From NCBI RefSeq assembly GCF_017351175.1, contig NZ_JAFMPN010000003.1:124001-188000 (forward strand): a stretch of DNA of 64,000 nucleotides, written 5' to 3'. Both the position numbers and the translations under genes were made by a program. Source of the DNA: Desulfovibrio sp. Huiquan2017 (GTDB lineage: Bacteria; Desulfobacterota; Desulfovibrionia; Desulfovibrionales; Desulfovibrionaceae). How positions within the stretch are numbered: position 1 is the stretch's first letter; each line of letters begins with the position of its first letter. Under the pieces are notes generated by a model. That model had not been told where the DNA came from. It did not search any database and worked only from the letters and a program-made list of their open reading frames with translations. Shown here one piece after another: positions 16,932-25,562 of the stretch.

Positions 16932-17987
16932 ATGTCTCAGATCATCAAGGCCGGGCTGGTGGGCGTCACCGGCTACACCGGCATGGAACTGGCCCGGCTC
17001 ATGGTTCACCACTCCTCCATGGAGCTGGTCCGGGCCACTTCCCGGTCCGAAGCGGGCAAGAAACTCGCCGACGTCTATCCCTTCCTCAACCGGCTGCCGC
17101 TGGGCGAACTGGTCATCACCCAACCCGACGCCGCCGACCTGGCCGAGGAATGCGACGTGGTCTTCCTGGCCGTGCCGCACAAGACCGCCATGGAAATCGC
17201 GGCCGAACTGCTCGAAGCGGGGGTCAAGGTCGTGGACCTGTCCGCCGATTTCCGCATCAACGACAAGGCCGTCTACGAGGCCTGGTACCAAGTCGAGCAC
17301 ACCCGCGCCGACCTGCTCGGCGAAGCGGTCTACGGTCTGCCCGAGCTGTATCTGGACAAAATCATGGGCGCGCGGCTCATCGCCAATCCCGGCTGCTATC
17401 CGACTTCCGCCATTCTCGGCCTGGCTCCGGCCCTTTCCGCCGGACTGGTGGAGACGGACGGCATCGTCATCGACGCCAAGTCCGGGGCCTCGGGCGCGGG
17501 CCGGGGAGCCAAGGTCCCCAACCTGTTCTGCGAGGTGGCCGACTCGTTCCGGGCCTACAGCCTGCCCACTCACCGGCATACCCCGGAGATCGAACAGGAA
17601 ATTTCCAAGCTGGCCGGGACCGGGATCACGGTCTCGTTCAACACCCACCTGCTGCCCATCGACCGGGGCATCCTGTCCACCATCTACACCCGGCTCAAGG
17701 ACGAGACGTCCCTGGACGCGGTGCACGCGATCTACGCCGACTTTTACTCCGACAAGCCACTGGTGCGCGTGCTGCCCAAGGGACAGCTGCCCGAGACCCG
17801 GTTCGTGCGCGGCACGGTCTTCTGCGACATCGGGCTGGTCGTCGATCCGCGCACGGGGCGGCTGATCATCCTGTCCGCCATCGACAATCTCTGCCGGGGC
17901 GCGTCCGGCCAGGCGCTGATGAACGCCAACCTCATCTGCGGTCTGGACATAGACGAGGGGCTGCCCATGGCCCCCATGATGCCCTAG
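16932..17987 (+). CDS. argC: N-acetyl-gamma-glutamyl-phosphate reductase
   Basis: 351 residues. It reduces N-acetylglutamyl phosphate to the semialdehyde with NADPH, the third step of arginine synthesis. The N-terminal Rossmann motif GVTGYTGMELARLM, the catalytic cysteine in NPGCYPTS (C155), SGASGAGRGAK and the histidine segment LPTHRHTPEIEQE are all present. Length is normal for the long form. It follows the DUF1844 gene by 11 bp and ends in a strong terminator. No other arg genes are in the window. Confidence 0.97.
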   Translation: MSQIIKAGLVGVTGYTGMELARLMVHHSSMELVRATSRSEAGKKLADVYPFLNRLPLGELVITQPDAADLAEECDVVFLAVPHKTAMEIAAELLEAGVKVVDLSADFRINDKAVYEAWYQVEHTRADLLGEAVYGLPELYLDKIMGARLIANPGCYPTSAILGLAPALSAGLVETDGIVIDAKSGASGAGRGAKVPNLFCEVADSFRAYSLPTHRHTPEIEQEISKLAGTGITVSFNTHLLPIDRGILSTIYTRLKDETSLDAVHAIYADFYSDKPLVRVLPKGQLPETRFVRGTVFCDIGLVVDPRTGRLIILSAIDNLCRGASGQALMNANLICGLDIDEGLPMAPMMP

Positions 17988-18012
17988 CGCCCCGCCACTG
18001 CCGAGTAAAATC

Positions 18013-18046
18013 AAAGGCCGTCGTCAAGACGGCCTTTCCTTTTTCC
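18013..18046 (+). terminator. Terminator after argC
   Basis: Stem AAAGGCCGTC / GACGGCCTTT (18013-18022, 18028-18037) with loop GTCAA and a following T-rich tract. Confidence 0.9.
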
Positions 18047-18109
18047 CGACAGTGGTTATATTGATGGAAGAAATTTTTCACCCCGATTTCCAATCCGGAG
18101 GATATCCAT

Positions 18110-18721
18110 ATGGAATTCAATGAAATTCTTGAAAAGCGACGCGCCATCAATTTCTTTGACCCCTCCCGGGACGTGCCCGAGGACCTGCTGCGCACCGTAT
18201 TGGCCGAGGCGGGCCAAGCCCCGTCCAGCTTCAACCTCCAGCCGTGGAAGGTGAAGATCGTCCGCGACCCGGAACGCAAGGCCGCCCTGCGGGCCCTGGC
18301 CTTCGACCAGCCCAAGGTGACCGAAGCCCCGGTGGTACTCATCGTCCTGGCCGACCGCGACGGCTGGAAGGAAGGCAACCCCACCTTTGAAGGCCATTTC
18401 ACGCACAACATGAAGCCGGAGCAACGCGACTATCTGGTCAATTCCGCCAAGTCCCTGTACGGCGGCTCCCCGGACGCCTCCCTGGCCTTTGCCACGAAAA
18501 ACGCCGGGCTGTTCGCCATGTCCTTCATGTATGCGGCCTGCGCCCATGGCCTGGATACCCACCCCATGGACGGTTTTGACCGCGAGGCGGTGCGCAAGGA
18601 ATTCGACATCCCGGACAACTACTGGCTGGCCATGCTCATTGCCGTGGGCCACCGCACGCCGGACCTGGTCGTTCACCCCAAGGCCTGGCGTCAGTCCGTC
18701 GATGATATGATCTTGAAGTAA
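18110..18721 (+). CDS. Nitroreductase-family flavoprotein
   Basis: 203 residues with GGAGGATATCC before the ATG. The N-terminal RRAINFFDPSRDVPEDLL and APSSFNLQPWKVKIV carry the FMN phosphate-binding pattern of the nitroreductase family. The C-terminal half has AMSFMYAACAHGLDTHPMDGFD and the final glycine-histidine-arginine (AVGHR). These dimeric FMN enzymes reduce nitro compounds, quinones or other acceptors with NAD(P)H. The physiological substrate is unknown. It is monocistronic between terminators. Confidence 0.9.
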   Translation: MEFNEILEKRRAINFFDPSRDVPEDLLRTVLAEAGQAPSSFNLQPWKVKIVRDPERKAALRALAFDQPKVTEAPVVLIVLADRDGWKEGNPTFEGHFTHNMKPEQRDYLVNSAKSLYGGSPDASLAFATKNAGLFAMSFMYAACAHGLDTHPMDGFDREAVRKEFDIPDNYWLAMLIAVGHRTPDLVVHPKAWRQSVDDMILK

Positions 18722-19025
18722 GGCGACTTCCGATAGCGGCGCATCTACACGCTTTTCCGGCCGGACCAATCCTCACGCTGATGGCGGTGCTGCGATCGCC
18801 CCGGCTGGAAGAAAACGCACCGCTCCACCTCTCTCGAACGCCTCGTGCGAACGCGGGGGGAGAGCCGTTGTCGGATGGCTGCCCACCCGAATCGCTCCCA
18901 AAAGATGAAAACCAAAGGCCGCTGACCCAGTTTTGGGTCAGCGGCCTTTTTGGGTGCCCTTCGCCGCAATGCGGCGAGAAAATAGTTAGGAAAGGATGAC
19001 GATGAGAGGCCGGAGGAAGGCGCTC
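18722..19025. other. Intergenic region with possible structured RNA
   Basis: No gene is seen. Between the nitroreductase stop and the terminator at 18914-18949 lie about 190 bp with strong potential for folding: an imperfect long stem (18750-18764 with 18801-18815) and a CUCUC...GAGAG hairpin near 18830-18864. The terminator far downstream of the gene would suit either a long 3' UTR or a small RNA. No known RNA family is recognised. Confidence 0.4.
18914..18951 (+). terminator. Strong rho-independent terminator
   Basis: A 16-bp perfect stem (18914-18929 with 18934-18949), loop GTTT, then a T run to 18951. Confidence 0.9.
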
Positions 19026-19361
19026 CTATCCCAACTTGAGGCCATTGGGGCAAGGCTGGTCGGGGACGGCGAGGACCACGCCGTCCTCGCTATAGAAGCC
19101 GGTGACCAGGCATTCGGAGCGCATGGGGCCGATCTGCTTGGGCGGGAAGTTGACCACGCCGACGACCTGTTTGCCGACCAGGTCTTCGGGGTTGTAAAGA
19201 TTGGTGATCTGGGCGCTGGACTTGCGGGTGCCAACGGATTCGCCGAAATCCACAAGCAGCTTGTAGGCCGGAACACGGGCCTCGGGAAAAGGCTCCACCT
19301 TGACGATGGTGCCCACGCGCAGTTCCACTTTTTCGAAATCATTCCAGGATATGGTTTCCAT
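19026..19361 (-). CDS. csaA: CsaA-like tRNA-binding-domain protein
   Basis: 111 residues forming a single tRNA-binding (OB-fold) domain like Csa[31 protein letters not shown], then [30 protein letters not shown]. CsaA is a dimeric chaperone implicated in protein secretion in Bacillus and is structurally related to the C-terminal domain of bacterial methionyl-tRNA synthetase. The ATG at 19359-19361 is preceded by GGAG. It is transcribed leftward on its own. Exact function in this organism unknown. Confidence 0.9.
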   Translation of the reverse strand: METISWNDFEKVELRVGTIVKVEPFPEARVPAYKLLVDFGESVGTRKSSAQITNLYNPEDLVGKQVVGVVNFPPKQIGPMRSECLVTGFYSEDGVVLAVPDQPCPNGLKLG

Positions 19362-19419
19362 GAGGAGTCTCCGTAAGTCGATGGTTTAGATGGAAGTAAC
19401 ATGTTTGCCGAACACAAGA

Positions 19420-19441
19420 AAGGGGACCCGAAGGTCCCCTC
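19420..19441 (-). terminator. Terminator after the cytochrome/Fe-S pair
   Basis: Stem AGGGGACC / GGTCCCCT (19421-19428, 19433-19440) with loop CGAA, followed on the minus strand by a T-rich stretch. Confidence 0.75.
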
Positions 19442-19471
19442 TCAGGCTATGGGAATGGAGTGTGTTGGGAA

Positions 19472-19933
19472 CTATTTTCGCACGGCGTAGGCCGAGACGC
19501 CGCGCATCAAGGCGACCAACGCCAGAACGCCCAGGACCATGAACAGGATAAGGTGCGCCCATTCGATGGTCAGGATGTACGCCGGGTCCAGGGTAACGCC
19601 GGGCAGGTTGCGGTAGACGCGCAACAGGCCGGACAGGAGCAGGCCGCCGACCACGGCGACACGGGCCGCGCCCAGGCCGGTCAGGCGGAGCGTGCGCCCC
19701 CACCCCTTGAGCCAATTGACGGCCGCCAGGGCCGCCAGGAAAAGGAGCATGGCCCCGAGCACGTAGTGGATTTTGTGGACCAGGTAGAAATCGCCGGTCC
19801 AGGCCATGCCCGGAATGGTGGTCAGGGCGTAGCGCTTGGCCAACGGCATCTGCGTGAGCCCGGTGAAGCTCAGGGCGGCCACGAGGAAAATGAACAGCCG
19901 GGATATCCAAGCCGGATAGGGTCTAGTCTTCAT
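19472..19933 (-). CDS. Small membrane cytochrome b-like subunit
   Basis: 153 residues with four predicted membrane helices (about 8-28, 52-73, 90-108, 123-146). Histidines in YLVHKIHYVLG and EWAHLILF could ligate b-type haem. No domain name can be given with confidence. Its start overlaps the end of the upstream Fe-S protein gene by 11 bp, so the pair is translationally coupled. It probably passes electrons between the quinone pool and the periplasmic iron-sulfur subunit. Confidence 0.75.
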   Translation of the reverse strand: MKTRPYPAWISRLFIFLVAALSFTGLTQMPLAKRYALTTIPGMAWTGDFYLVHKIHYVLGAMLLFLAALAAVNWLKGWGRTLRLTGLGAARVAVVGGLLLSGLLRVYRNLPGVTLDPAYILTIEWAHLILFMVLGVLALVALMRGVSAYAVRK

Positions 19934-20987
19934 GGCCGTCCTCCCCGGTGTTCAACAGCTTGGAACCCAGGCCGAGCACGCCTGCGGCAATGCCCGCCAC
20001 CGGAGCGATGAACGCGGCCGTCGCCAGGTTGGTCTCATCGGCCATGACGTCCTTGACCGGTCCCATGGGCGGCCTTCCCGGACCGAGCGCCTTGGCCTTG
20101 TCCGCGGCCCGAAGCTTTTTGTCGGCACCGGGGCCGGAGTCCTTGTCGATGGCCTGGTCGATCAGCCCGAAAGGCACCGGGGAAACGTACAGGGTATTGG
20201 TCCCGCCGTTTTCCTCCAGCCCGTAGACGAACCCGTTCATCTCCTCGGCCAAAGCCTTGGCCCGGGCCACAATCTCGGCACGCGGGCCGATGGTCTGCAC
20301 ATTCTCCGGACAGACTGCGATACAGGCGGGCAACTCGCCCTTGTCCAAGAGCTGATAACAGCGGTCGCACTTGTACATGACCCCGTTTCCCGCCAGGCGC
20401 GGCATGAGGTGACGGTAGAGCCCCACTCCCGACTGGCGCTGGGGAATATGCCACGGACAGACGGTCCGGCATTTGGCCCCGCCCATGCACAGGTTCGGGC
20501 TGATGCGGGTCAGGCCGTTGACCTGTTTGTTGGCCGCGCCGAAGGGACACATGTTGGCGCAGGGCGGATTCTGGCAATGCATACACCGCCGGGGTATATT
20601 GATGTCAAAGGACTCGCCCCGGTACTCGACCTGGGCGTTCTGGAGGAACAACCAATTATAGGGAGTCAGCCGATCGTCCACGTCGCGCAGGTCCGACCAG
20701 TCCTCGGGTTTGGCCCGACGGGACGGCAGCATTTCCGAAAACGGCTTGACCGGCTCCGGGAACTTGTCGGCGTTGGACTCGCGGCAGGCCTCGACGCAGG
20801 CCCCGCAGCCGATACATTTGGACAGGTCGAGCAAGGTGGCCAGTTCCCCGTCCGAAGGAGCGGGCACGCGTTCCTGCGCGGCCAGAGCGGGGGCGGCCGG
20901 AACGAGCGCCCCGGCGGAGCCGACGCCCAACGCCTTGAGGAATCCGCGTCGACTGACGGTTCCCGTCCGATGTTTCTTCTCTGCCAT
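19923..20987 (-). CDS. Tat-exported 4Fe-4S ferredoxin-like electron-transfer subunit (HmcB-like)
   Basis: 354 residues from the ATG at 20985-20987. An in-frame ATG at 21011 has no ribosome-binding site, while AGAGG lies 12 nt before the chosen one. A twin-arginine signal (SRRGFLKAL, residues 12-20) leads export to the periplasm. Cysteine groups CIGCGACVEAC (58-68), CMHCQNPPCANMCP, CMGGAKCRTVCP and CDRC...CIAVCP suggest four clusters. A C-terminal hydrophobic segment (ATAAFIAPVAGIAAGVLGLG) is a likely membrane anchor. The layout resembles the HmcB-type subunits of Desulfovibrio transmembrane redox complexes. Its catalytic partners are not in this operon. Confidence 0.85.
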   Translation of the reverse strand: MAEKKHRTGTVSRRGFLKALGVGSAGALVPAAPALAAQERVPAPSDGELATLLDLSKCIGCGACVEACRESNADKFPEPVKPFSEMLPSRRAKPEDWSDLRDVDDRLTPYNWLFLQNAQVEYRGESFDINIPRRCMHCQNPPCANMCPFGAANKQVNGLTRISPNLCMGGAKCRTVCPWHIPQRQSGVGLYRHLMPRLAGNGVMYKCDRCYQLLDKGELPACIAVCPENVQTIGPRAEIVARAKALAEEMNGFVYGLEENGGTNTLYVSPVPFGLIDQAIDKDSGPGADKKLRAADKAKALGPGRPPMGPVKDVMADETNLATAAFIAPVAGIAAGVLGLGSKLLNTGEDGHED

Positions 20988-21048
20988 GTAACTTCGCAAC
21001 CTCTGGTTCATGCTGTTTGCGGACCGGACATCCTTCCGGCATACACAA

Positions 21049-21065
21049 ATACCCTATAGGGGTAT
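21049..21065. promoter_or_regulatory. CsoR/CstR-family-like operator
   Basis: ATACCCTATAGGGGTAT, near-palindromic with TACCC and GGGGTA arms around a TATA core. The pattern matches operators of CsoR/CstR-type repressors, which sense Cu(I) or persulfide. It lies about 60 bp upstream of the Fe-S protein start and probably overlaps its promoter. No csoR-like gene is in the window. Confidence 0.55.
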
Positions 21066-21391
21066 ATCGTGAAAAGTCAACCCCGGCGACCCGGCCGATC
21101 AAAGTCCCGGCCACCGCGTGGCGCCGCCGGGCGAGAATATCGTATTTTTAATGTTAACATATTGTAATAAATGAAGTTAGCACAAAACCGTCCAACGCGG
21201 CATTTGACACCGCAACCTTTTTTATTATAGATACCCCATTCGGATTGTAAGTCCATTCTTGATCGGAAGCTTCCATCGCATGGTACGGCCTGACCTCCAA
21301 GGGCCGACCGGAACCAGGCCAGACGACCGAATTTCCTTCGAAACCCGACACTGGCCGGGAGGCTTGACGTATGACTCCCAGAGGTAACGAG
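21066..21391. other. Intergenic region upstream of citrate synthase
   Basis: Holds the divergent control regions of the Fe-S operon and citrate synthase. The stretch 21130-21240 is AT-rich compared with its surroundings and contains the promoter listed separately. No gene is seen. Confidence 0.6.
21204..21231 (+). promoter_or_regulatory. Probable sigma-70 promoter of citrate synthase
   Basis: A perfect TTGACA (21204-21209), 16 bp, then TATAGA (21226-21231). It would give a leader of about 150 nt. Confidence 0.5.
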
Positions 21392-22699
21392 ATGCTCAAA
21401 GACGACAAATGCGCCTGCGGCAAGACCGCCAAACTCATCATCGACGACCAGACCTATGAACTGCCGATACTCGTCGGCACCGAACACGAACACGCCATCG
21501 ACATCACCAGCCTGCGAAACACGACCGGGTTCATTACCTATGATCCTGGCTACGCAAACACCGGCTCGTGCAAGAGCGACATCACCTTCGTGGACGGCGA
21601 AAAAGGCATCCTGCGCTACCGGGGCTACCCCATCGAGGACTTGGCGGCCCACGGCACTTTCATCGAGACCGCCTATCTGCTCATTTTCGGCGAGCTGCCC
21701 ACCCGGGCGCAACGCCACCAGTTCCGCGACCTGCTGAGCGAGCAGGAGCTGCTCCACGAGGGCCTCCGGCACCATTTCGAGGGCTTCCCGTCCACCGGCC
21801 ACCCCATGGCGATCTTATCCGCCGTGATCAACGCCCTGGGCTGCTACCACCCGGACCTGTTGGAGATCACTTCCAAGCAGGACTTCCTGCGGGCCGCGGC
21901 CAAGATCATCTCCAAGGTCCGGACCATCGCGGCCTGGTCCTACCGCAAGGCCCAGGGGCTGCCGTTCATGTACCCGGATCCGAAGCTCTCCTACTGCCGG
22001 AACTTCCTGCACATGATGCACTCCATCCCGCACCGCCACTACGACCCCACGGACGCCCAGGTCCGGGCCCTGACCCTGTTCTTCCTGCTCCACGCCGACC
22101 ATGAGCAAAATTGCTCCTGCTCCACCGTGCGCATGGTGCAGAGCACCGAGGCCAACCTGTTCGCCTCGGTCTCGGCGGGCATCTGCGCCCTGTGGGGGCG
22201 GCTCCACGGGGGAGCCAACGCGGGCGTCATCGAAATGCTTGAAAGCATCCACGCGGGCGGCTCGTCCATCCCCGAGTACATCGACAAGGTCAAGAAGAAG
22301 GAATGCAAGCTCATGGGCTTCGGCCACCGCATCTACAAATCCTTCGACCCCAGGGCCAAGATCCTGCGCAACGCGGCCCACGAGATGCTCGAATCCACGG
22401 GCAACGACGACCCGCTGCTCGACATCGCCCTGGAATTGGCCGAAGCGGCCCTGAACGACGACTACTTCATCGAACGCAAGCTCTACCCCAATGTGGATTT
22501 CTACTCCGGCATCATCCTGCGCGCCCTGAATATCCCGGTGAACATGTTCACGGTAATGTTCGCCATCGGCCGCATGCCCGGTTGGATCGCCCACTGGTAC
22601 GAGGCCTATGCGGACGGCACCACCAAGATCCACCGGCCGCGCCAGATCTACACCGGCCGCGAGCCCCGGGTCTACGTGCCCCTGGATTCCAGGCTCTAA
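21392..22699 (+). CDS. gltA: Citrate synthase (type II, Si)
   Basis: 435 residues from ATG 21392 (AGAGG 7 nt upstream). An ATG seven codons earlier (21371) also has GGGAGG and cannot be excluded. It condenses acetyl-CoA and oxaloacetate to citrate. Family marks are SCKSDITFVDGEKGILRYRG, the histidine segment LHGGANAGVIEML, GFGHRIYKSFDPRAKIL and the catalytic aspartate in NVDFYSGIIL. The N-terminal CxC (CACG) resembles a small zinc motif but sits in the short N-terminal beta domain. Some Desulfovibrio use a Re-citrate synthase instead, so a clear Si enzyme is worth noting. Monocistronic with its own terminator. Confidence 0.95.
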   Translation: MLKDDKCACGKTAKLIIDDQTYELPILVGTEHEHAIDITSLRNTTGFITYDPGYANTGSCKSDITFVDGEKGILRYRGYPIEDLAAHGTFIETAYLLIFGELPTRAQRHQFRDLLSEQELLHEGLRHHFEGFPSTGHPMAILSAVINALGCYHPDLLEITSKQDFLRAAAKIISKVRTIAAWSYRKAQGLPFMYPDPKLSYCRNFLHMMHSIPHRHYDPTDAQVRALTLFFLLHADHEQNCSCSTVRMVQSTEANLFASVSAGICALWGRLHGGANAGVIEMLESIHAGGSSIPEYIDKVKKKECKLMGFGHRIYKSFDPRAKILRNAAHEMLESTGNDDPLLDIALELAEAALNDDYFIERKLYPNVDFYSGIILRALNIPVNMFTVMFAIGRMPGWIAHWYEAYADGTTKIHRPRQIYTGREPRVYVPLDSRL

Positions 22700-22710
22700 C
22701 TGACAGAATC

Positions 22711-22740
22711 GGAGGCCCCGCCCAGGGGCCTCCGCTCCTT
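22711..22740 (+). terminator. Terminator after citrate synthase
   Basis: Stem GGAGGCCCC / GGGGCCTCC (22711-22719, 22725-22733), loop GCCCA. The T tract is weak. Confidence 0.65.
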
Positions 22741-22766
22741 GCCCCCACCGGAAACCCGCCCCCCCG

Positions 22767-23546
22767 ATGCACATCGAAAAAAGAATCGAAAAGATCGCCT
22801 GCCTCGCCTCCGACACGCCCAAGGCACGGGCCGGGCTCAAACTGCTGTCCGAACGCTACGACCTGGTCCCGACGGACGAGGCCGACGCCCTGGTGGCGCT
22901 GGGTGGCGACGGATTTCTGCTCCAGACCGTACACGAGCACCGGGCTACGGGTATACCCATCTACGGCATGAACCGGGGGACCATCGGCTTCCTGCTCAAC
23001 CGCTTCGAAGCCGACGGGCTCATCGAACGGCTCAACATGGCTCACCGGCTGGTCCTCAACCCCCTGGTCATGACCGCCGAAACCGTGACCGGGCAGACCT
23101 ATTCGGCCCTGGCCTTCAACGAGGTGGCCCTGCACCGCTATTCCCAACAATCGGCCAACATCCGGGTGCGCATTAACGAACGCGAACGGCTGAAACGGCT
23201 CATCTGCGACGGCATCATGGTCGCTACCCCCGCGGGCAGCACGGCCTACAACCTGTCGGCCCACGGCCCGATCATCCCGCTCGGGTCCAACGTCCTGGCC
23301 CTGACCCCGGTCAGCCCGTTCCGTCCCCGGCGCTGGAACGGCGCGCTCCTGCCCCATTCCGCCGTGGTGGAGTTCACCATCCTCGACCCAAAACACAGGC
23401 CCGTGGGCGCGGCCGCCGACTCCTTCGAGGTCCGCGACGTGCGGAAAGTATGCGTCGTCGAGGACCACTCCCGCCCCGCCCTGGTCCTGTTCGACCACGA
23501 CCACTCCCTGGAGGAGCGCATCTTCAACGAACAGTTCGTCCATTGA
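22767..23546 (+). CDS. nadK: NAD kinase
   Basis: 259 residues. The GGDG motif (46-49) in LVALGGDGFLLQ, the NRGTIGFLLN segment and the second motif ATPAGSTAYNLSAHGPI identify an ATP-dependent NAD kinase, the sole route to NADP. It is short but within the bacterial range. The start has a poor ribosome-binding site, yet the protein begins just where family members do. It is cytoplasmic and follows the citrate synthase terminator, so it probably has its own promoter. Confidence 0.95.
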   Translation: MHIEKRIEKIACLASDTPKARAGLKLLSERYDLVPTDEADALVALGGDGFLLQTVHEHRATGIPIYGMNRGTIGFLLNRFEADGLIERLNMAHRLVLNPLVMTAETVTGQTYSALAFNEVALHRYSQQSANIRVRINERERLKRLICDGIMVATPAGSTAYNLSAHGPIIPLGSNVLALTPVSPFRPRRWNGALLPHSAVVEFTILDPKHRPVGAAADSFEVRDVRKVCVVEDHSRPALVLFDHDHSLEERIFNEQFVH

Positions 23547-23681
23547 CCGGGGGGGCTCCCACCGCCGTATTGTACAACTGGGCAAATACGGTATAGTATT
23601 CCCCGCAACGAACGAATTTCCCATTCCGGCCCCTGCAACAAGTCATCAATGGCCGGAATCCACATCACACAGTAGGTACTA

Positions 23682-25559
23682 ATGGAAAACGACACACTGC
23701 ATCCCGAAAACGGGAGCGACACACCGGAAAACGGCCCCGCCCCGATCACCTTCGAAACCTTGCCCGAAAAACTGCGGCAGGCCTGCGACCGCGCCGGATG
23801 GGACAAGCTCATGCCCGTCCAGGAACGCGCCATCCCCCTCCTCCTCGCCAATCAGGACGTCATGGTCCAAGCCCGGACCGGTTCCGGCAAGACCGGCGCC
23901 TTTGTCCTGCCGCTCATGGAAAAACTCGATCCTTCGCGCCACACCTGCCAGGCTCTGGTCATGGTCCCCACCCGTGAGCTGGCCAAGCAGGTCGCCCAGG
24001 ATGCACGCACGCTGGCCGGCGAAGACCTCAAGGTCGTGGCCGTATACGGCGGCGTGGGCTACAAGGAACAGCTCGACGCCTTCCGCGAGGGCGCGAACCT
24101 GGTGGTCGGCACCCCCGGCCGTATCCTGGACCATCTCATGCGCCGCAACCTGACGCTTGACGACCTGCGCGCGGTCATCTTCGATGAAGCCGACCGCATG
24201 CTTTCCGTGGGCTTCTACCCGGACATGGTCGAGGTCAAACGCTACCTGCCGCGCAATATCGACGGCGCGTTCATGTTTTCGGCCACCTTCCCGCCCAGCG
24301 TGCTGCGCCTGGCCGAGGAGTTCATGGTCAAGCCGGAATTTCTGAGCCTCTCCTCGGACGAGGAAAACGTCTCGGCCATCGCCCACCAGTTCGTGGAGGT
24401 CCCGGCCATGGGCAAGGAGCGCAAGCTCATCAAGCTCATCGAGCTGGAAAACCCCACCTCGGCCCTGATCTTCTGTAACACCAAGCGCAACGTCGAGTTC
24501 ACCGCCGCCCTGCTCGCCCAGTTCGGATTCGATGCCGAGGGGCTGACCTCGGACCTGACCCAGAACAAACGCGAGGCGCTCATGACCCGCATCAAAGCGG
24601 GCAAGCTGCGCTTCCTGGTGGCCACGGACGTGGCCGCGCGCGGCATCGACATCCCGGAGCTGTCGCACGTGTTCATGATGGAACCGCCCGAGGACCCGGA
24701 GTCCTACGTGCACCGTGCGGGCCGCACCGGTCGTGCCGGAGCCACGGGCACGGCCATCACCCTGGTGGACGTCATCCAGCGCATCGAGCTGGACCGCATC
24801 GCCGCCCGGTTCAAGATCCATTTCGAGGAGATCAAGGACCCCACCGACGACGATGTGACCGCCATCATCGGGGAACGGCTGACCGCCATGCTGGAAAAGA
24901 AATTCCGCAAGCTGACCAACCTGCAAAGGGAACGGGTCTCCCGCTTCCTGCCCGTGGCCAAGAACTACGCCGAGCATGAAGATTCCCTGGCCCTGCTGGC
25001 CATGCTTCTGGATGAATTGTACCAGCCCACCCTGCACGGCAAGCCCGCAGAACCCGGCGTCACGTCCGGCGTAGCATCCGAATCCCAGCGCGAACGGCCC
25101 GCCCGCAATCGCGGCGGCCGCAATCGCTCATCCGACGGCCCGTCCGACGAGCGGAGACAAACCCGCCCCGCCCGGCAGGAAGCGCCTGCCGAACGGCGTC
25201 CGCCCCGTCCCGCTCCGAGCGAAGCGCCCGCCGAGCCCCGCAAGGCCAGCCCCGCACAGGATGCGGCACCTGCCAAGCCCCGCAAGGCCGCGCCCGCACC
25301 GGCGGAGACGCCCGCCGAACCGCAACCGGCCAAGGAACGGCCCCAAAGCACCGAGGAACCGTCCCGGGCAGCCAAGGAGCAATCCCGCCCGCCCCGTTCC
25401 CGGAGCAAACGCCCGGCCCGGCCCAAAGAAGACGGCCCCGATGAAGAGCGGCTGTCTCAGCCCGAACGCGAGACCGCGCCGTCCGACGGCGAAGACGATT
25501 CCAAGGCCAAGGTCAAGCGCCGCCGGCGCAGAAGGCGCCGCAAGCCCTCGGGCAATTAG
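23682..25559 (+). CDS. DEAD-box RNA helicase with long charged tail
   Basis: 625 residues. The helicase core spans about 20-385: Q motif near FETLPEKLRQACDRAG...PVQ, ARTGSGKTG, PTRELAKQ, DEAD (168-171), SAT, TDVAARGIDIPELSHV and HRAGRTGRAG. After about residue 450 comes a low-complexity tail rich in Pro, Ala, Arg and Glu with AP-x-KPRKA and PRKA repeats, ending in a strongly basic KRRRRRRRRK run likely to bind RNA. Such proteins remodel rRNA and mRNA, often in ribosome assembly or cold adaptation. Closest types are RhlE/CsdA; the tail is too variable to choose. Confidence 0.93.
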   Translation: MENDTLHPENGSDTPENGPAPITFETLPEKLRQACDRAGWDKLMPVQERAIPLLLANQDVMVQARTGSGKTGAFVLPLMEKLDPSRHTCQALVMVPTRELAKQVAQDARTLAGEDLKVVAVYGGVGYKEQLDAFREGANLVVGTPGRILDHLMRRNLTLDDLRAVIFDEADRMLSVGFYPDMVEVKRYLPRNIDGAFMFSATFPPSVLRLAEEFMVKPEFLSLSSDEENVSAIAHQFVEVPAMGKERKLIKLIELENPTSALIFCNTKRNVEFTAALLAQFGFDAEGLTSDLTQNKREALMTRIKAGKLRFLVATDVAARGIDIPELSHVFMMEPPEDPESYVHRAGRTGRAGATGTAITLVDVIQRIELDRIAARFKIHFEEIKDPTDDDVTAIIGERLTAMLEKKFRKLTNLQRERVSRFLPVAKNYAEHEDSLALLAMLLDELYQPTLHGKPAEPGVTSGVASESQRERPARNRGGRNRSSDGPSDERRQTRPARQEAPAERRPPRPAPSEAPAEPRKASPAQDAAPAKPRKAAPAPAETPAEPQPAKERPQSTEEPSRAAKEQSRPPRSRSKRPARPKEDGPDEERLSQPERETAPSDGEDDSKAKVKRRRRRRRRKPSGN

Positions 25560-25562
25560 TCC

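Noticed and set aside
18722-18951. 6S, SRP or RNase P RNA
   Set aside because: None of the conserved sequence blocks of these RNAs is present.
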